A DNA stretch of 64,000 nucleotides from Bradyrhizobium jicamae (GCF_018130215.1 NZ_JAFCKQ010000017.1:62001-126000); one strand, 5' to 3'; positions 25,364 through 34,200 are shown, counted from the stretch's first letter. Program-made: numbers and translations. The notes: generated by a model not told the origin, from the sequence alone.

Positions 25364-26086
25364 ATGAAGACCATCATCCTTCTCACCGGCGTCGCCGATC
25401 AGCAGCTGGCGCTGGGCGCGCTGCTCAAGACGCACAATCCGGCTTTGTCGTTCCACGGCGCCGTGACGGCCGAAGACCTCGCCGCGATCGGGCCAGAGGT
25501 GCTGCGCGAGGCCAGGTTGCTGGCGTTCACCACCGGCGTGATCGTGCCTGCCAGCATCCTCGCGGCGCTAGGCCACGGCGCCTACAATTTCCACCCCGGC
25601 CCGCCGCAATATCCCGGCTGGGCACCGGCGCATTTCGCGCTCTATGAAGGCTCGCGCATGTTCGGCGTCACGGCGCATGCAATGGCCGCGCGGGTCGACT
25701 GCGGACCGATCATCGGCGTCGAGTCCTTCATCATCCCCGACAAGATCAGCGTGCGCGGACTGGAGCAGATGGCCTACGTGCGGCTGGCCCATTTGTACTG
25801 GCGGATGTCGCGCGATCTCGCCTGCAATGTTTCGCCCCTCGCCGAACTGCCGATCGCCTGGTGCGGGACCAGGAGCACGCGGCAGATGTACCGGGAGATG
25901 TGCGACCTTCCCCCCGGCATCGGCCCAGCAGAGCTGGCGCGCCGGGTCCGTGCCTTCCACGACGATTTCCGCGGCATCCCACTGACCTACAGCCTGCACG
26001 GCATCCGCTTCGAGCTCGCGACAGCAGCTGCGCAGGCGACCGCCGAGCCGGAGGTCGCCTCACCGCCGCTCGCCGCGGCATCCTGA
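25364..26086 (+). CDS. Formyltransferase-family protein, possible sugar N-formyltransferase
   Basis: A 240-residue protein with the formyltransferase N-terminal domain. The catalytic triad is Asn75, His77 (in N-F-H-P-G) and Asp112, as in methionyl-tRNA and sugar formyltransferases. No C-terminal tRNA-binding domain is present. That, with a location next to a HAD protein and a transferase-like protein, suggests that it formylates an amino sugar in a glycan using 10-formyltetrahydrofolate. It is separated from the upstream gene by 37 bases. Confidence 0.75.
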   Translation: MKTIILLTGVADQQLALGALLKTHNPALSFHGAVTAEDLAAIGPEVLREARLLAFTTGVIVPASILAALGHGAYNFHPGPPQYPGWAPAHFALYEGSRMFGVTAHAMAARVDCGPIIGVESFIIPDKISVRGLEQMAYVRLAHLYWRMSRDLACNVSPLAELPIAWCGTRSTRQMYREMCDLPPGIGPAELARRVRAFHDDFRGIPLTYSLHGIRFELATAAAQATAEPEVASPPLAAAS

Positions 26087-26101
26087 GACGCAGCGCCCTT
26101 C

Positions 26102-26128
26102 GGCGCAGAACGGCAGCCGTCCTGCGCC
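26102..26128. terminator. Hairpin between convergent genes
   Basis: The 7-base stem GGCGCAG/CTGCGCC extends inside with ACGG/CCGT. It lies 16 bases after the formyltransferase stop and 11 bases from the bioB stop. A bidirectional terminator is plausible, although no T tract follows. Confidence 0.4.
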
Positions 26129-26138
26129 AAGGCCAGCC

Positions 26139-27191
26139 TCAGCCGGCTCGAGCGACGCGCTTCGATTTCTCGGCCCCGACGAGCGGCTTCTCGAGACCGG
26201 AATTGATCCCGAGCCGGTCGAGCAAATCGGTGTCGCGATCGCGTTGCGGGTTGCGCGTGGTCAGGAGCACGTCGCCGATGAAGATCGAATTGGCGCCGGC
26301 GAGGAAGCAAAGCGCCTGCAGTTCATCGGTCATGTATTGGCGTCCGGCGGACAGCCGCACCACGCTTTGCGGCATCAGGATGCGGGCAACCGCGACGAGA
26401 CGCACCACCGAGATCGGATCCGGCCGCTCCGCGGTGTCGTTGACCGGGACGCCCTTGACCTCGTTCCAGAGATTGATCGGCACGCTCTCGGGATGTGCGG
26501 GCATGTTGGCGAGCAGCACGAGCATGCCGAGCCGGTCGGTGACCCGTTCGCCCATGCCGATGATGCCGCCGCAGCAGACCTTGATGCCGGCCTCGCGCAC
26601 ATGGCCGAGCGTGTCGATGCGATCCTGCAGCGTCCGCGTGGTGATGATCTTGTCGTAGTGCTCCGGCGAGGTGTCGACGTTGTGATTGTAGAAGTCGAGC
26701 CCGGCCTCGCGCAGCCGGGTCGCCTGGGGCGGCGTCAGCATGCCCAAGGTCACGCAGGTCTCCATGCCGAGGCCCTTGACGGCGCTGACCATCTCGCAGA
26801 CCTGGTCGAGATCTCGATCCTTCGGATTGCGCCACGCCGCCGCCATGCAGAAGCGTTCGGCGCCGGCGTCCCTGGCGCGCTGCGCGGTCGCGATCACATC
26901 CGCCTTGTCCATCAGGCGCGTCGCCTTCAATCCGGTCTCGTAATGGGCGCTCTGCGAGCAGTAGCCGCAATCCTCCGGGCAACCGCCGGTCTTGATGCTG
27001 AGCAGGCTCGCGGTCTCGATATGGTTGGGATCGAAATGGGCGCGATGGATCGTCTGCGCGCGAAACATCAGGTCGGAGAACGGCAGGTTGTAAAGGACCT
27101 CGGCCTCGGCGCGCGTCCAGTCGTTGCGGACGGGCCCGGACTTGCCGGCACTGCCCCGATTTGCCCCTTCAGTATCGATCATCACGCTCAT
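26139..27191 (-). CDS. bioB: Biotin synthase
   Basis: A protein of about 350 residues and a radical SAM enzyme that inserts sulfur into dethiobiotin. The [4Fe-4S] motif is C-P-E-D-C-G-Y-C (CxxxCxxC) after the K-T-G-G segment. The second cluster ligands are visible in A-A-W-R-N-P, Y-N-H-N-V-D-T-S and S-A-G-R. ATG starts at 27209, 27191 and 27182 are all possible; 27191 is taken because GGAGA precedes it. No other bio gene is adjacent. The 5' end abuts a broken transporter gene. Confidence 0.94.
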   Translation of the reverse strand: MSVMIDTEGANRGSAGKSGPVRNDWTRAEAEVLYNLPFSDLMFRAQTIHRAHFDPNHIETASLLSIKTGGCPEDCGYCSQSAHYETGLKATRLMDKADVIATAQRARDAGAERFCMAAAWRNPKDRDLDQVCEMVSAVKGLGMETCVTLGMLTPPQATRLREAGLDFYNHNVDTSPEHYDKIITTRTLQDRIDTLGHVREAGIKVCCGGIIGMGERVTDRLGMLVLLANMPAHPESVPINLWNEVKGVPVNDTAERPDPISVVRLVAVARILMPQSVVRLSAGRQYMTDELQALCFLAGANSIFIGDVLLTTRNPQRDRDTDLLDRLGINSGLEKPLVGAEKSKRVARAG

Positions 27192-27570
27192 TTCTCCGAT
27201 GTTCGGCATTCATGCACCCGGCACCCCAATTCGCCGAGCCACGTCCATTGACCGGGAGATATGCGTCCATTCCAAGGCGCGAGTCCATCCGCGCTGTGGG
27301 GACCGGCACCCGCGCCAGGCGAGCGAGCAACGCGGCGACCGGCGGCGACATCGCGACGACATAGCCGCCGATCGCGACCAGCGCCATCTGCATGGTGAAG
27401 GGAATCAGATTCCAGAACCCGTCGCCAAAGGCGCGACTGACGGCGAGCGGCGAGCCGCCATGCAGGATCGCGCCGGCGGCCACCGCGATGACCGCGATCA
27501 GGACAAACACGTAAGCATCCGGAAACCAGCGTTCGGCGAACGACACCAGGGCCCGCGAAAATCGCGCCAC
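27169..27570 (-). pseudogene. Truncated short-chain fatty acid transporter (AtoE-like N-terminus)
   Basis: From a GTG at 27570 the frame gives F-A-E-R-W-F-P-D-A-Y-V-F, two hydrophobic segments and an F-T-M-Q-M-A-L-V-A-I-G-G-Y motif. This pattern is that of the AtoE-type transporter family (members over 400 residues). Similarity fades after about 90 residues and the frame runs into the bioB 5' end and stops. The rest of the gene is absent, so the fragment is probably a remnant of a deletion. Neighbouring catabolic genes produce acetoacetate-type products, which fits a lost transporter. Confidence 0.65.
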
Positions 27571-27662
27571 GATGTTGTCCGCGCCAGGTTTTCTCCGGCC
27601 GATTCGACCCCAAGCCGAAATGCGCTGATGCGCTCGAAGGAAAATGCCCGCGAGCCGCTGCG

Positions 27663-28685
27663 TCAGGCGCGCGGCTGAGGTCGATCGGTCGATCCTCGAA
27701 CGACGAGCTCCGGCCGGAGCACGACGTGCCGGATCTCGGCCGAGCCGCTCTTGATCCTCTCCGCAAGCATCCTGGCGGCGATCCGTCCCATCTCCCGGTG
27801 TTCGATGCGCACCGTTGTGAGCGGCGGCGAGACGACGTCCATCAGCGGCATGTCGTTGTGACCGACGAGCGAGACGTCCTCCGGACAGCGCAGTCCGCGC
27901 GTTTTCAATGCATCGAGGACGCCGAGAGCAAGGAGATCGTTCGCGGCGGCGATTGCGGTGATGTCGTCCGCTCCGTCGAGCAGATGCCCTGCTGCTTCTG
28001 CGCCGGCTTCGCGCGTATACACCGTCGCCTCGCGGACCACGCCGATCAACCCGTGCCGGGACATTGCGCGCTCGAAACCGTCGCGGCGCAATGCACCGGT
28101 CGATGTCGACAATGGGCCCGCGACATGAGCAATTCGCCGGTGTCCGAGTTCGACGAGGTGATCGACCGCCAGGCGCATTCCCATGTCGTCGTCGGACACG
28201 ACAGAGGGGACACGATCCCGCGCCTCGGATCGATTGACCAGGATCACCGGAAGCCCGCGGTCGATGCAGAAGCCGACAAGTTCGTCGTCCTGCGACACGG
28301 TCGCGAGGATCAGGCCATCGACACGCTGGCTGAGGAGCGTCTCGACGAACGTAATCTGCTGGCACGACGAGTTGCCCGCGTCAGCCACGATCGGCGCGTA
28401 GCCCTCCGCAGAAAGCGCTTCTGCGATGCCCCCCAGAATCGGCGCGAACACCGGATTCGCAATATCGGGCAGCAGGACGCCGATGAGATCGGATCGGCCC
28501 AGACGAAGGTTCGCAGCCAGACGATTGGGCCGATAGCCGAGCGCCTCGGCTTGCGTGGCTATGCGCGTGGCCACGTCGTCAGCGACCAGATGCCGCTTCT
28601 TGGGATCGAGCGCGCGCGACACCGTGGACGGATGGACCCCGGTCGCGTCGGCGATTTGCTTGATCGTGGCGGCAGGCCGATTCAC
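27663..28685 (-). CDS. LacI-family transcriptional regulator
   Basis: A 340-residue protein. A LacI helix-turn-helix at residues 7-26 (T-I-K-Q-I-A-D-A-T-G-V-H-P-S-T-V-S-R-A-L) and the hinge R-L-A-A-N-L-R are followed by the two-lobe effector domain. It is divergent from the hydroxyquinol dioxygenase operon, and the gap contains three palindromes of the LacI-operator type. It probably represses the operon until an aromatic or ring-derived inducer binds. Confidence 0.92.
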   Translation of the reverse strand: MNRPAATIKQIADATGVHPSTVSRALDPKKRHLVADDVATRIATQAEALGYRPNRLAANLRLGRSDLIGVLLPDIANPVFAPILGGIAEALSAEGYAPIVADAGNSSCQQITFVETLLSQRVDGLILATVSQDDELVGFCIDRGLPVILVNRSEARDRVPSVVSDDDMGMRLAVDHLVELGHRRIAHVAGPLSTSTGALRRDGFERAMSRHGLIGVVREATVYTREAGAEAAGHLLDGADDITAIAAANDLLALGVLDALKTRGLRCPEDVSLVGHNDMPLMDVVSPPLTTVRIEHREMGRIAARMLAERIKSGSAEIRHVVLRPELVVRGSTDRPQPRA

Positions 28686-28747
28686 CCAGCGATTCCCATC
28701 ATTTATCCCGATTCTGGAACACAGGTTACATCATCCCTTGACTTTAT

Positions 28748-28801
28748 GCAATCGTTTGCAATATAGACTGCAATCGATTGCATAAGGCCGCAATCGATTG
28801 C
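28748..28801. promoter_or_regulatory. Three LacI-type operator palindromes
   Basis: Three 12-base sites lie at 28748-28759 (GCAATCGTTTGC), 28770-28781 and 28790-28801 (both GCAATCGATTGC, perfect palindromes). Start spacing is 22 and 20 bases, about two helix turns, so bound dimers would lie on one face. The CG-centred inverted repeat with CAAT/ATTG arms is typical of LacI family operators. The last site abuts the ribosome-binding site of the dioxygenase gene, so binding should block transcription. Confidence 0.85.
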
Positions 28802-28815
28802 AGGGAGGCCACAGA

Positions 28816-29718
28816 ATGACGACTGGCATTATCGAGAAAGTGGAGGACGTGACCCCGGCCGTGTTGCGGGCGATGTCCGGCGCAGACAACGCGCGGCTCC
28901 GGACCGTGATGGAAGCCTTCGTCAGGCACATGCACGCTTTCGCCCGCGAGGTGAAACTGTCCGAGGCCGAGTACGATCTCGGCATCGACGTCCTGAACCG
29001 GATCGGACAGGCTACTCACGACAGCCACAACGAGGGCATCCTGTTCGCGGACGCGATCGGTTTCTCGACGCTCGTCTGTCTGTTGAACAACGGAAACGCC
29101 GGCGCGACCGAAACGGCCGCAGCGCTGCTTGGTCCGTTCTGGCGGGCCAATTCCCCGAGGACAGCAAACGGCGGATCAATCGTTCGATCGCCGACACCCG
29201 GCCCCGAACTCTTCGTGGCGTGCGAGGTCGTGGACGTCGCGGGGAAACCTCTCGCCAATGTCGAGGTCGACGTTTGGCAGTCCTCACCGGTCGGTCTCTA
29301 CGAAAACCAGGACGATACGCAGGCCGACATGAACCTGCGCGGCAAGTTCACCACCGACGCTGCAGGACGCTTCTCCCTGAGATCGGTCAAGCCGGCCGGC
29401 TATCCCGTGCCCACTGACGGCCCCGTCGGTGACATGCTGCGAGCCCAGAACCGGCATCCTTACCGGCCGGCGCACATTCACTTCCTCGGCTTCAAGCCCG
29501 GCTACAAGACCCTGATCACCCAGGTCTTCGTCGACGACGACCAGCATCTCGAGAGCGACGTGGTGTTCGGCGTCACGCGCGCGCTCGTCGGTGACTATCG
29601 CCGGCATGATGATGGCGAGCGACCTGCCGCCGACGTACGTGCGCCCTGGTACACGCTGAACTACCGGTTCGTCATGGAAGCCGGCGAAGCGATCCTCCCC
29701 AAACCACCGATCAAGTGA
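28816..29718 (+). CDS. Intradiol dioxygenase, probably hydroxyquinol 1,2-dioxygenase
   Basis: A 300-residue non-haem Fe(III) enzyme that would cleave hydroxyquinol to maleylacetate. It has the N-terminal dioxygenase helical domain (to about residue 125) and a beta-sandwich core with ligands Tyr162 (G-L-Y-E-N), Tyr196 (A-G-Y-P), His220 and His222 (R-P-A-H-I-H). Proximity of a maleylacetate reductase gene favours hydroxyquinol over catechol. AGGGAGG precedes the ATG at 28816. It is the first gene of a four-gene run. Confidence 0.88.
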   Translation: MTTGIIEKVEDVTPAVLRAMSGADNARLRTVMEAFVRHMHAFAREVKLSEAEYDLGIDVLNRIGQATHDSHNEGILFADAIGFSTLVCLLNNGNAGATETAAALLGPFWRANSPRTANGGSIVRSPTPGPELFVACEVVDVAGKPLANVEVDVWQSSPVGLYENQDDTQADMNLRGKFTTDAAGRFSLRSVKPAGYPVPTDGPVGDMLRAQNRHPYRPAHIHFLGFKPGYKTLITQVFVDDDQHLESDVVFGVTRALVGDYRRHDDGERPAADVRAPWYTLNYRFVMEAGEAILPKPPIK

Positions 29719-29726
29719 GCGCGACC

Positions 29727-30482
29727 ATGACTCAGTCCATGGACGGAAAGGTGGTCCTCGTCGTGGGTGGATCCGGCAGCATCGGCGCCACGTCCGCCAG
29801 GAAATTTGCCGAACTCGGCGCGCGGGTCGCGGTCAGTCACCGCGACGTTCCGGGGGAAGCCGCCGCGGCCGCGAAGGTGATGCAATCCCTACCTGGAGAG
29901 GGCCACGCCGCGCTGATCGCCGACGTGTCGCGGACCGATACGTTGAAGGCTTTGCGCATCGAGATCGAAAGCCGCTTTGGACGCCTCGATGTCCTGGTCA
30001 ACGCTGCTGGCTTCACCAGGCCAGTACCGCACGCCGACCTCGAAGCCCTGGATGACGACCTCATCGACAGGATGTTCGAGGTCAATTGGCGCGGACAGTT
30101 CGCGACCATCCGCACCTTCACTCCACTCCTGAAGGCCTCGGGAGACGGCTTGATCGTTTCGATCTCGTCGATCGCCGGCACCAATGGCATCGGCTCCTCG
30201 ATTGCCTATTGCGCGGCCAAGGCGGGCATCGACGTCATGACCAAGTCGCTGGCCCGTGTGCTTGCACCTGAAGTCCGCGTGCTCGCAGTCGCCCCCGGCG
30301 TGGTCGACACCAACTTCGTTCCCGGACGCGGCGCCGACTTCAACACCAGGACCGCGGCAACCACACCGCTGAAGCGGATCGCGACCGCGGACGACATCGC
30401 CTCGGCGATCCTCGCCTGCGCCACTCAACTCGGCTTCGCTACCGGCACGACCTTCGTCGTCGACGGCGGCCGCTTGCTCTGA
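29727..30482 (+). CDS. Short-chain dehydrogenase/reductase
   Basis: A 251-residue SDR. The cofactor motif G-G-S-G-S-I-G lies at residues 14-20, the N-A-A-G strand motif follows, and the catalytic Ser and Tyr-x-x-x-Lys are in S-I-S-S-I-A-G and I-A-Y-C-A-A-K. The GTG at 29715 overlapping the dioxygenase stop is an alternative start. Its substrate is open; in this operon it might handle a hydroxylated ring compound or a keto acid. Confidence 0.88.
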   Translation: MTQSMDGKVVLVVGGSGSIGATSARKFAELGARVAVSHRDVPGEAAAAAKVMQSLPGEGHAALIADVSRTDTLKALRIEIESRFGRLDVLVNAAGFTRPVPHADLEALDDDLIDRMFEVNWRGQFATIRTFTPLLKASGDGLIVSISSIAGTNGIGSSIAYCAAKAGIDVMTKSLARVLAPEVRVLAVAPGVVDTNFVPGRGADFNTRTAATTPLKRIATADDIASAILACATQLGFATGTTFVVDGGRLL

Positions 30483-30491
30483 GGAAAACCA

Positions 30492-31397
30492 ATGCGATCT
30501 CCCCAAGACAAGGTCATCATCACCTGCGCGGTGACCGGTAATCTGACGACGCCGGACCAGACGCCGCATCTGCCCGTCACACCCCGGCAAATCGCCGACG
30601 CCTGCCTCGGCGCAACGGACGCAGGCGCCGCCATCGTCCATATCCACGTCCGCGATCCCCTGACCGGGCGCCCTTCAATGCTGCTCGATCACTATGTCGA
30701 TGTCGTGCAGCGCATCCGCGCCCGCAATCCCGAACTCATCCTCAATATCACGACGGGACCCGGAGGGCGCTTCGTGCCGTCGCCGAACGATCCGAGGGTC
30801 GCGGCAGAGGGCACCACCTTGATGGTGCCGGAGAAGCGGGTCGAGCACATCGCCGTGCTGAAGCCGGATATCTGCACTCTCGATCTCAACACCATGAACT
30901 CCGGACCTGAGGTGGTGATCAATACCCCGTCCAGCGTGCGCAGAATGGCCAAGGTCATCGCACAAGCGGGGGTCAAGCCGGAGATCGAGTTGTTCGATTC
31001 CGGCGATATCGCCTTGATGCGCGATCTGCTCGCCGACGGCACGCTGCAGGGGCCGATCCTCTGCTCGTTCGTGATGGGCGTGCGCTACGGTTTTCAGCCC
31101 GCTCCGGAAACGGTGCTGTATGCGCGGAACCTGCTCCCGCACGACGCCGAATTCACCGCCATCGGAATCGGCAAGGCGGCGTTCACGGCGGTCGCACAAT
31201 CCTATCTGGCCGGCGGCCATGTTCGTGTCGGCCTCGAGGATGCGGTCTATCTCTCCCGTGGGCAGCTCGCGACCTCCAACGCCGAGATGATCGCCAAGGC
31301 GCGCCGCATCGTCGAGGATCTCGGGGGCATCATCGCAAACGTCGGGGAGGCACGCCGTATTGTCGGCCTGCCGCACTCGGCCAAGAGCGCGGCCTAG
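30492..31397 (+). CDS. Beta-keto acid cleavage enzyme (BKACE family)
   Basis: A 301-residue TIM-barrel protein of the BKACE family, which uses acetyl-CoA to split beta-keto acids, releasing acetoacetate and a CoA ester. The metal site is visible as H-I-H-V-R-D near residue 46, with a second acidic/His region in E-I-E-L-F-D-S-G-D. The pathway here should yield 3-oxoadipate, a beta-keto acid, so this enzyme may give succinyl-CoA plus acetoacetate directly and replace PcaIJ and PcaF. This substrate is inference. Confidence 0.85.
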   Translation: MRSPQDKVIITCAVTGNLTTPDQTPHLPVTPRQIADACLGATDAGAAIVHIHVRDPLTGRPSMLLDHYVDVVQRIRARNPELILNITTGPGGRFVPSPNDPRVAAEGTTLMVPEKRVEHIAVLKPDICTLDLNTMNSGPEVVINTPSSVRRMAKVIAQAGVKPEIELFDSGDIALMRDLLADGTLQGPILCSFVMGVRYGFQPAPETVLYARNLLPHDAEFTAIGIGKAAFTAVAQSYLAGGHVRVGLEDAVYLSRGQLATSNAEMIAKARRIVEDLGGIIANVGEARRIVGLPHSAKSAA

Positions 31398-31406
31398 GAT
31401 GCCGAG

Positions 31407-32417
31407 ATGAACATCATGACCGAACCGAAAGCAATCGTCGAAGCGACCAGCGTGCGGCTCAATGCCAGGGCGGCCGATGCCGCATCGATTTCGCCCATCA
31501 TCGAGCGCCTGCCTCTTTCGCGACGACCGGACGAGGTCGTGGTCGCCGTCGATGCCGCCGGCGTCAACCCATCCGATGTCAAGGCCGCGACGGGCCTGAT
31601 GCCCTATGCGGTGTTTCCCCGCACCCCCGGTCGCGATTTCGCCGGACGGGTGATTGACGGGCCGCGCGAATGGGTCGGCAAATCCGTGTTCGGGACCTCC
31701 GGCGACCTCGGCATCCGCCGTGACGGCACACACGCCTCGCACCTCGTCGTCGAAATGGAGGCGCTGGTGGAAAAGCCTGCCGGCATCTCGATGAATGAAG
31801 CCGCCGGAATCGGCGTGCCGTTCGTCACCGCGATCGAAGGCTTCCGCCGGTCCGGCATGCCGAAACCCGGCGAGCATGTCCTCGTCATGGGTGTCAACGG
31901 CAAGGTCGGACAGGCGGCCGTGCAACTTGCGACCTGGCTCGGCGCCAACGTGATCGGCGTGGTGCGGAAGGACGAAGCCTACGATGGGCACAGCAACGCA
32001 CCGATCGACATCATCAATTCCGCCACAACAGACGTCGCGAAGCGCGTGCTCGAACTAACCGGCGGCAAGGGCGCCGATATCGTCTTCAACACGGTCGGCG
32101 ATCCCTATTTTCACGATGCCCATCACGCCCTGGCGAAGGCCGGGCGGCAGATCCTGATTGCGGCGGTCCACAAGCTCGTGACGTTCAACATCCTGGAGTT
32201 CTACCGCGGCCGACACACCTATGTCGGGATCGACACCCTCGCCTTCTCCTCGGTCGAGAGCGCCGACGTCCTGCGCAGTGTGCTGCATGGTTTCACAGGC
32301 GGGCTCCTTCGCCCTTTCCCGGTCAGGGACAACTCGATCTATCCACTCGCCGACGCCAAGGCAGCCTACGCCGCCGTAACCGGATCGGCGCGCGACCGCA
32401 TCGTGCTGCGCCCGTGA
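31407..32417 (+). CDS. MDR-family oxidoreductase (quinone oxidoreductase-like)
   Basis: A 336-residue medium-chain dehydrogenase/reductase. It has the N-terminal GroES-like domain (A-G-V-N-P-S-D-V-K, then G-R-D-F-A-G), but lacks the catalytic zinc Cys. The Rossmann motif is V-M-G-V-N-G-K-V-G-Q-A-A. It is therefore of the zinc-independent quinone reductase branch using NADPH. An AGGA site precedes the ATG. It ends the plus-strand operon and is convergent with the next gene. Confidence 0.83.
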   Translation: MNIMTEPKAIVEATSVRLNARAADAASISPIIERLPLSRRPDEVVVAVDAAGVNPSDVKAATGLMPYAVFPRTPGRDFAGRVIDGPREWVGKSVFGTSGDLGIRRDGTHASHLVVEMEALVEKPAGISMNEAAGIGVPFVTAIEGFRRSGMPKPGEHVLVMGVNGKVGQAAVQLATWLGANVIGVVRKDEAYDGHSNAPIDIINSATTDVAKRVLELTGGKGADIVFNTVGDPYFHDAHHALAKAGRQILIAAVHKLVTFNILEFYRGRHTYVGIDTLAFSSVESADVLRSVLHGFTGGLLRPFPVRDNSIYPLADAKAAYAAVTGSARDRIVLRP

Positions 32418-32435
32418 CCCTTTCCGCCCAGCCCT

Positions 32436-32723
32436 TCAGCCCTGCCGGCGCAGGAAGCCGGTGATCGTCACCTTCTCCCAGATGCCGGCCGATGCAAACG
32501 GATCGGCGCGGTTGAACGCCTCGACCTCGGCGCGGCCGAGTGCCTCGATCAGGAACATGCTGCCGATCATCGTCTCACCGTCGTCGGAGACCAGCGGGCC
32601 GGACATCACGATCTTCACCCCGAAGCGCGAGGTGTCGCTGAGGAAAGTCTTGTGCGCATCGTAATTGGCAAGCCGGGTCGGGAGCGCGCCAACACGGTCG
32701 ATGGCATGAATGGCAAACAGCAT
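32436..32723 (-). CDS. YciI-like protein
   Basis: A 95-residue protein with a YciI-type ferredoxin-like alpha/beta fold (M-L-F-A-I-H-A-I-D start, a conserved G-P-L motif and the F-N-R-A-D-P-F-A segment). Members include dehydrochlorinase-like or muconolactone isomerase-like proteins of uncertain role. It lies 74 bases after the maleylacetate reductase and probably belongs to the same operon. Confidence 0.83.
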   Translation of the reverse strand: MLFAIHAIDRVGALPTRLANYDAHKTFLSDTSRFGVKIVMSGPLVSDDGETMIGSMFLIEALGRAEVEAFNRADPFASAGIWEKVTITGFLRRQG

Positions 32724-32797
32724 GAAAACTCCGGTCAGAAAACGGCACGACCGCCACAAACGGCCGTGGCCGGGTTCGATGAGCGCAGTTGCACCGA

Positions 32798-33877
32798 TCA
32801 GGCCGTCGCTTTCGTCGCAACCGGCGGCTCGCCCGACCAGGCGCGCGCGATCAGGTCGCGGATGGCGTTGCGCTCGAGCGGGCGCGGATTCCAGTAGGCG
32901 TTGGTCACGGCAAGGTCGGCCGCCTTGTCGATGCCGCTCTCGGGCATGCCGATATCGCGCAGTGCCAGTTTTGCGTTCAGGTGCCTGGCGAGATCGTAGA
33001 GCCCCTGCGCCGCATCCGCCGCGCCGATCGCGCGCGAGATCCGCTCCATCGCCTCGGGCACTGCGGGCGCGTTGTAGGCCAGCGCATGCGGCAGCACGAT
33101 CGTGTGTGTCTCGGCGTGCGGCAGATCAAATGTGCCGCCGAGCGTGTGGCAGAGTTTGTGATGCAGCGCCATGCCGACGGTGCCGAGGCATACGCCGCAC
33201 AGCCAGGCACCGTAGAGCGCGTCACCGCGCGCGGCACGATCGTCAGGCCTCGCGGCAATGGCGGGCAGCGCGCGCGCAAGGGCACGGATGCCTTCTTCCG
33301 CCATCAGCGTGGTGACAGGATTGGTATCGCGCGCATAGAGCGCTTCGACTGCGTGGGCAATCGCGTTGATGCCGGAGGTGACCGTGAGGCCCACGGGCAG
33401 CGTCAGTGTCAGATCGACGTCGTAGATTACCGTCTCCGGCAGCACTGCCACGTCGCGTATCGTGGTCTTGGCTGCGTCCCTGGTTTCGCCGAGGATCGGG
33501 GTCATCTCCGAGCCGGCATAGGTGGTGGGGATGCAGAGTTGGTTCACACCGGTGCGCAACGCCAGCGCCTTGCCAAGCCCCGTCGTCGATCCACCTCCGA
33601 GAGAAATGACGCAGTCAGCATCGCACGCCCGCATCGTGGCCAACGCCTGCTCCGTCACCTCGACCGGCGTATGCATCGTGGCGCCGGCGAAGATGCCGGC
33701 ATAGAGCGGGCCCAACGTCGTGCCGAGCCTAACGCCCTGGGCTTCCTGCTGCGGCGTGGTCAGCACAAACGCACGCCTTGCGCCGAGCCGCTCGAGTTCG
33801 GCCTTGGCGGTACCCAGCGTCCCGGCGCCGAACACGACCCGGCAGGGTAGATTCTCGAAAGTGAACGAACCGATCAT
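32798..33877 (-). CDS. Maleylacetate reductase
   Basis: A 359-residue enzyme of the iron-containing alcohol dehydrogenase fold. It would reduce maleylacetate to 3-oxoadipate with NAD(P)H. It has the G-A-G-T strand near residue 17, the G-G-G-S-T-T-G-L-G-K-A motif that binds the nucleotide, the PTTYAGSEMTPI segment typical of maleylacetate reductases and H-H-K-L-C-H in the metal region. Its start overlaps the Dabb gene by four bases. It completes the ring-cleavage route of the dioxygenase, though on the other strand. Confidence 0.92.
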   Translation of the reverse strand: MIGSFTFENLPCRVVFGAGTLGTAKAELERLGARRAFVLTTPQQEAQGVRLGTTLGPLYAGIFAGATMHTPVEVTEQALATMRACDADCVISLGGGSTTGLGKALALRTGVNQLCIPTTYAGSEMTPILGETRDAAKTTIRDVAVLPETVIYDVDLTLTLPVGLTVTSGINAIAHAVEALYARDTNPVTTLMAEEGIRALARALPAIAARPDDRAARGDALYGAWLCGVCLGTVGMALHHKLCHTLGGTFDLPHAETHTIVLPHALAYNAPAVPEAMERISRAIGAADAAQGLYDLARHLNAKLALRDIGMPESGIDKAADLAVTNAYWNPRPLERNAIRDLIARAWSGEPPVATKATA

Positions 33878-34200
33878 GCGCCGGTCTCATCTCGGATGGG
33901 ATAATCGACCTGGAAGCGGCCGATCCGCAAGTCGCCAAGCTCCTCCCGCACGCGCAAATGTTCGGGGTGGGTGGCATAGGCCTTCAGCGCCGCGCCGTCA
34001 GTGAATTCCGAGAGCAGAACGACGTCGCAGGCATAATCGACATCGCTGACATCGAGGCCAACCTCAATATGGGTGAGTCCGTCGATCCGGCCTTTCAGGC
34101 CCTCGAACAGGGTTTTGACCTTGATCCGGGCCGCCATGCGCTCCTTGGGCGTCTCCCCGCGCAGTCGCCACATCACGATGTGCTTGATTGGGCTCGACAT
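33874..34200 (-). CDS. Dabb domain (stress-responsive A/B barrel) protein
   Basis: A 108-residue single-domain protein. The I-K-H-I-V-M-W-R-L start and H-I-E-V-G-L-D-V core, with the late D-Y strand, are typical of dimeric A/B barrel proteins. The ATG at 34200 has a CAGGGAA site, and the stop overlaps the reductase start. Fungal and plant relatives bind aromatic polyketides, but its job in this operon is unknown. Confidence 0.82.
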   Translation of the reverse strand: MSSPIKHIVMWRLRGETPKERMAARIKVKTLFEGLKGRIDGLTHIEVGLDVSDVDYACDVVLLSEFTDGAALKAYATHPEHLRVREELGDLRIGRFQVDYPIRDETGA

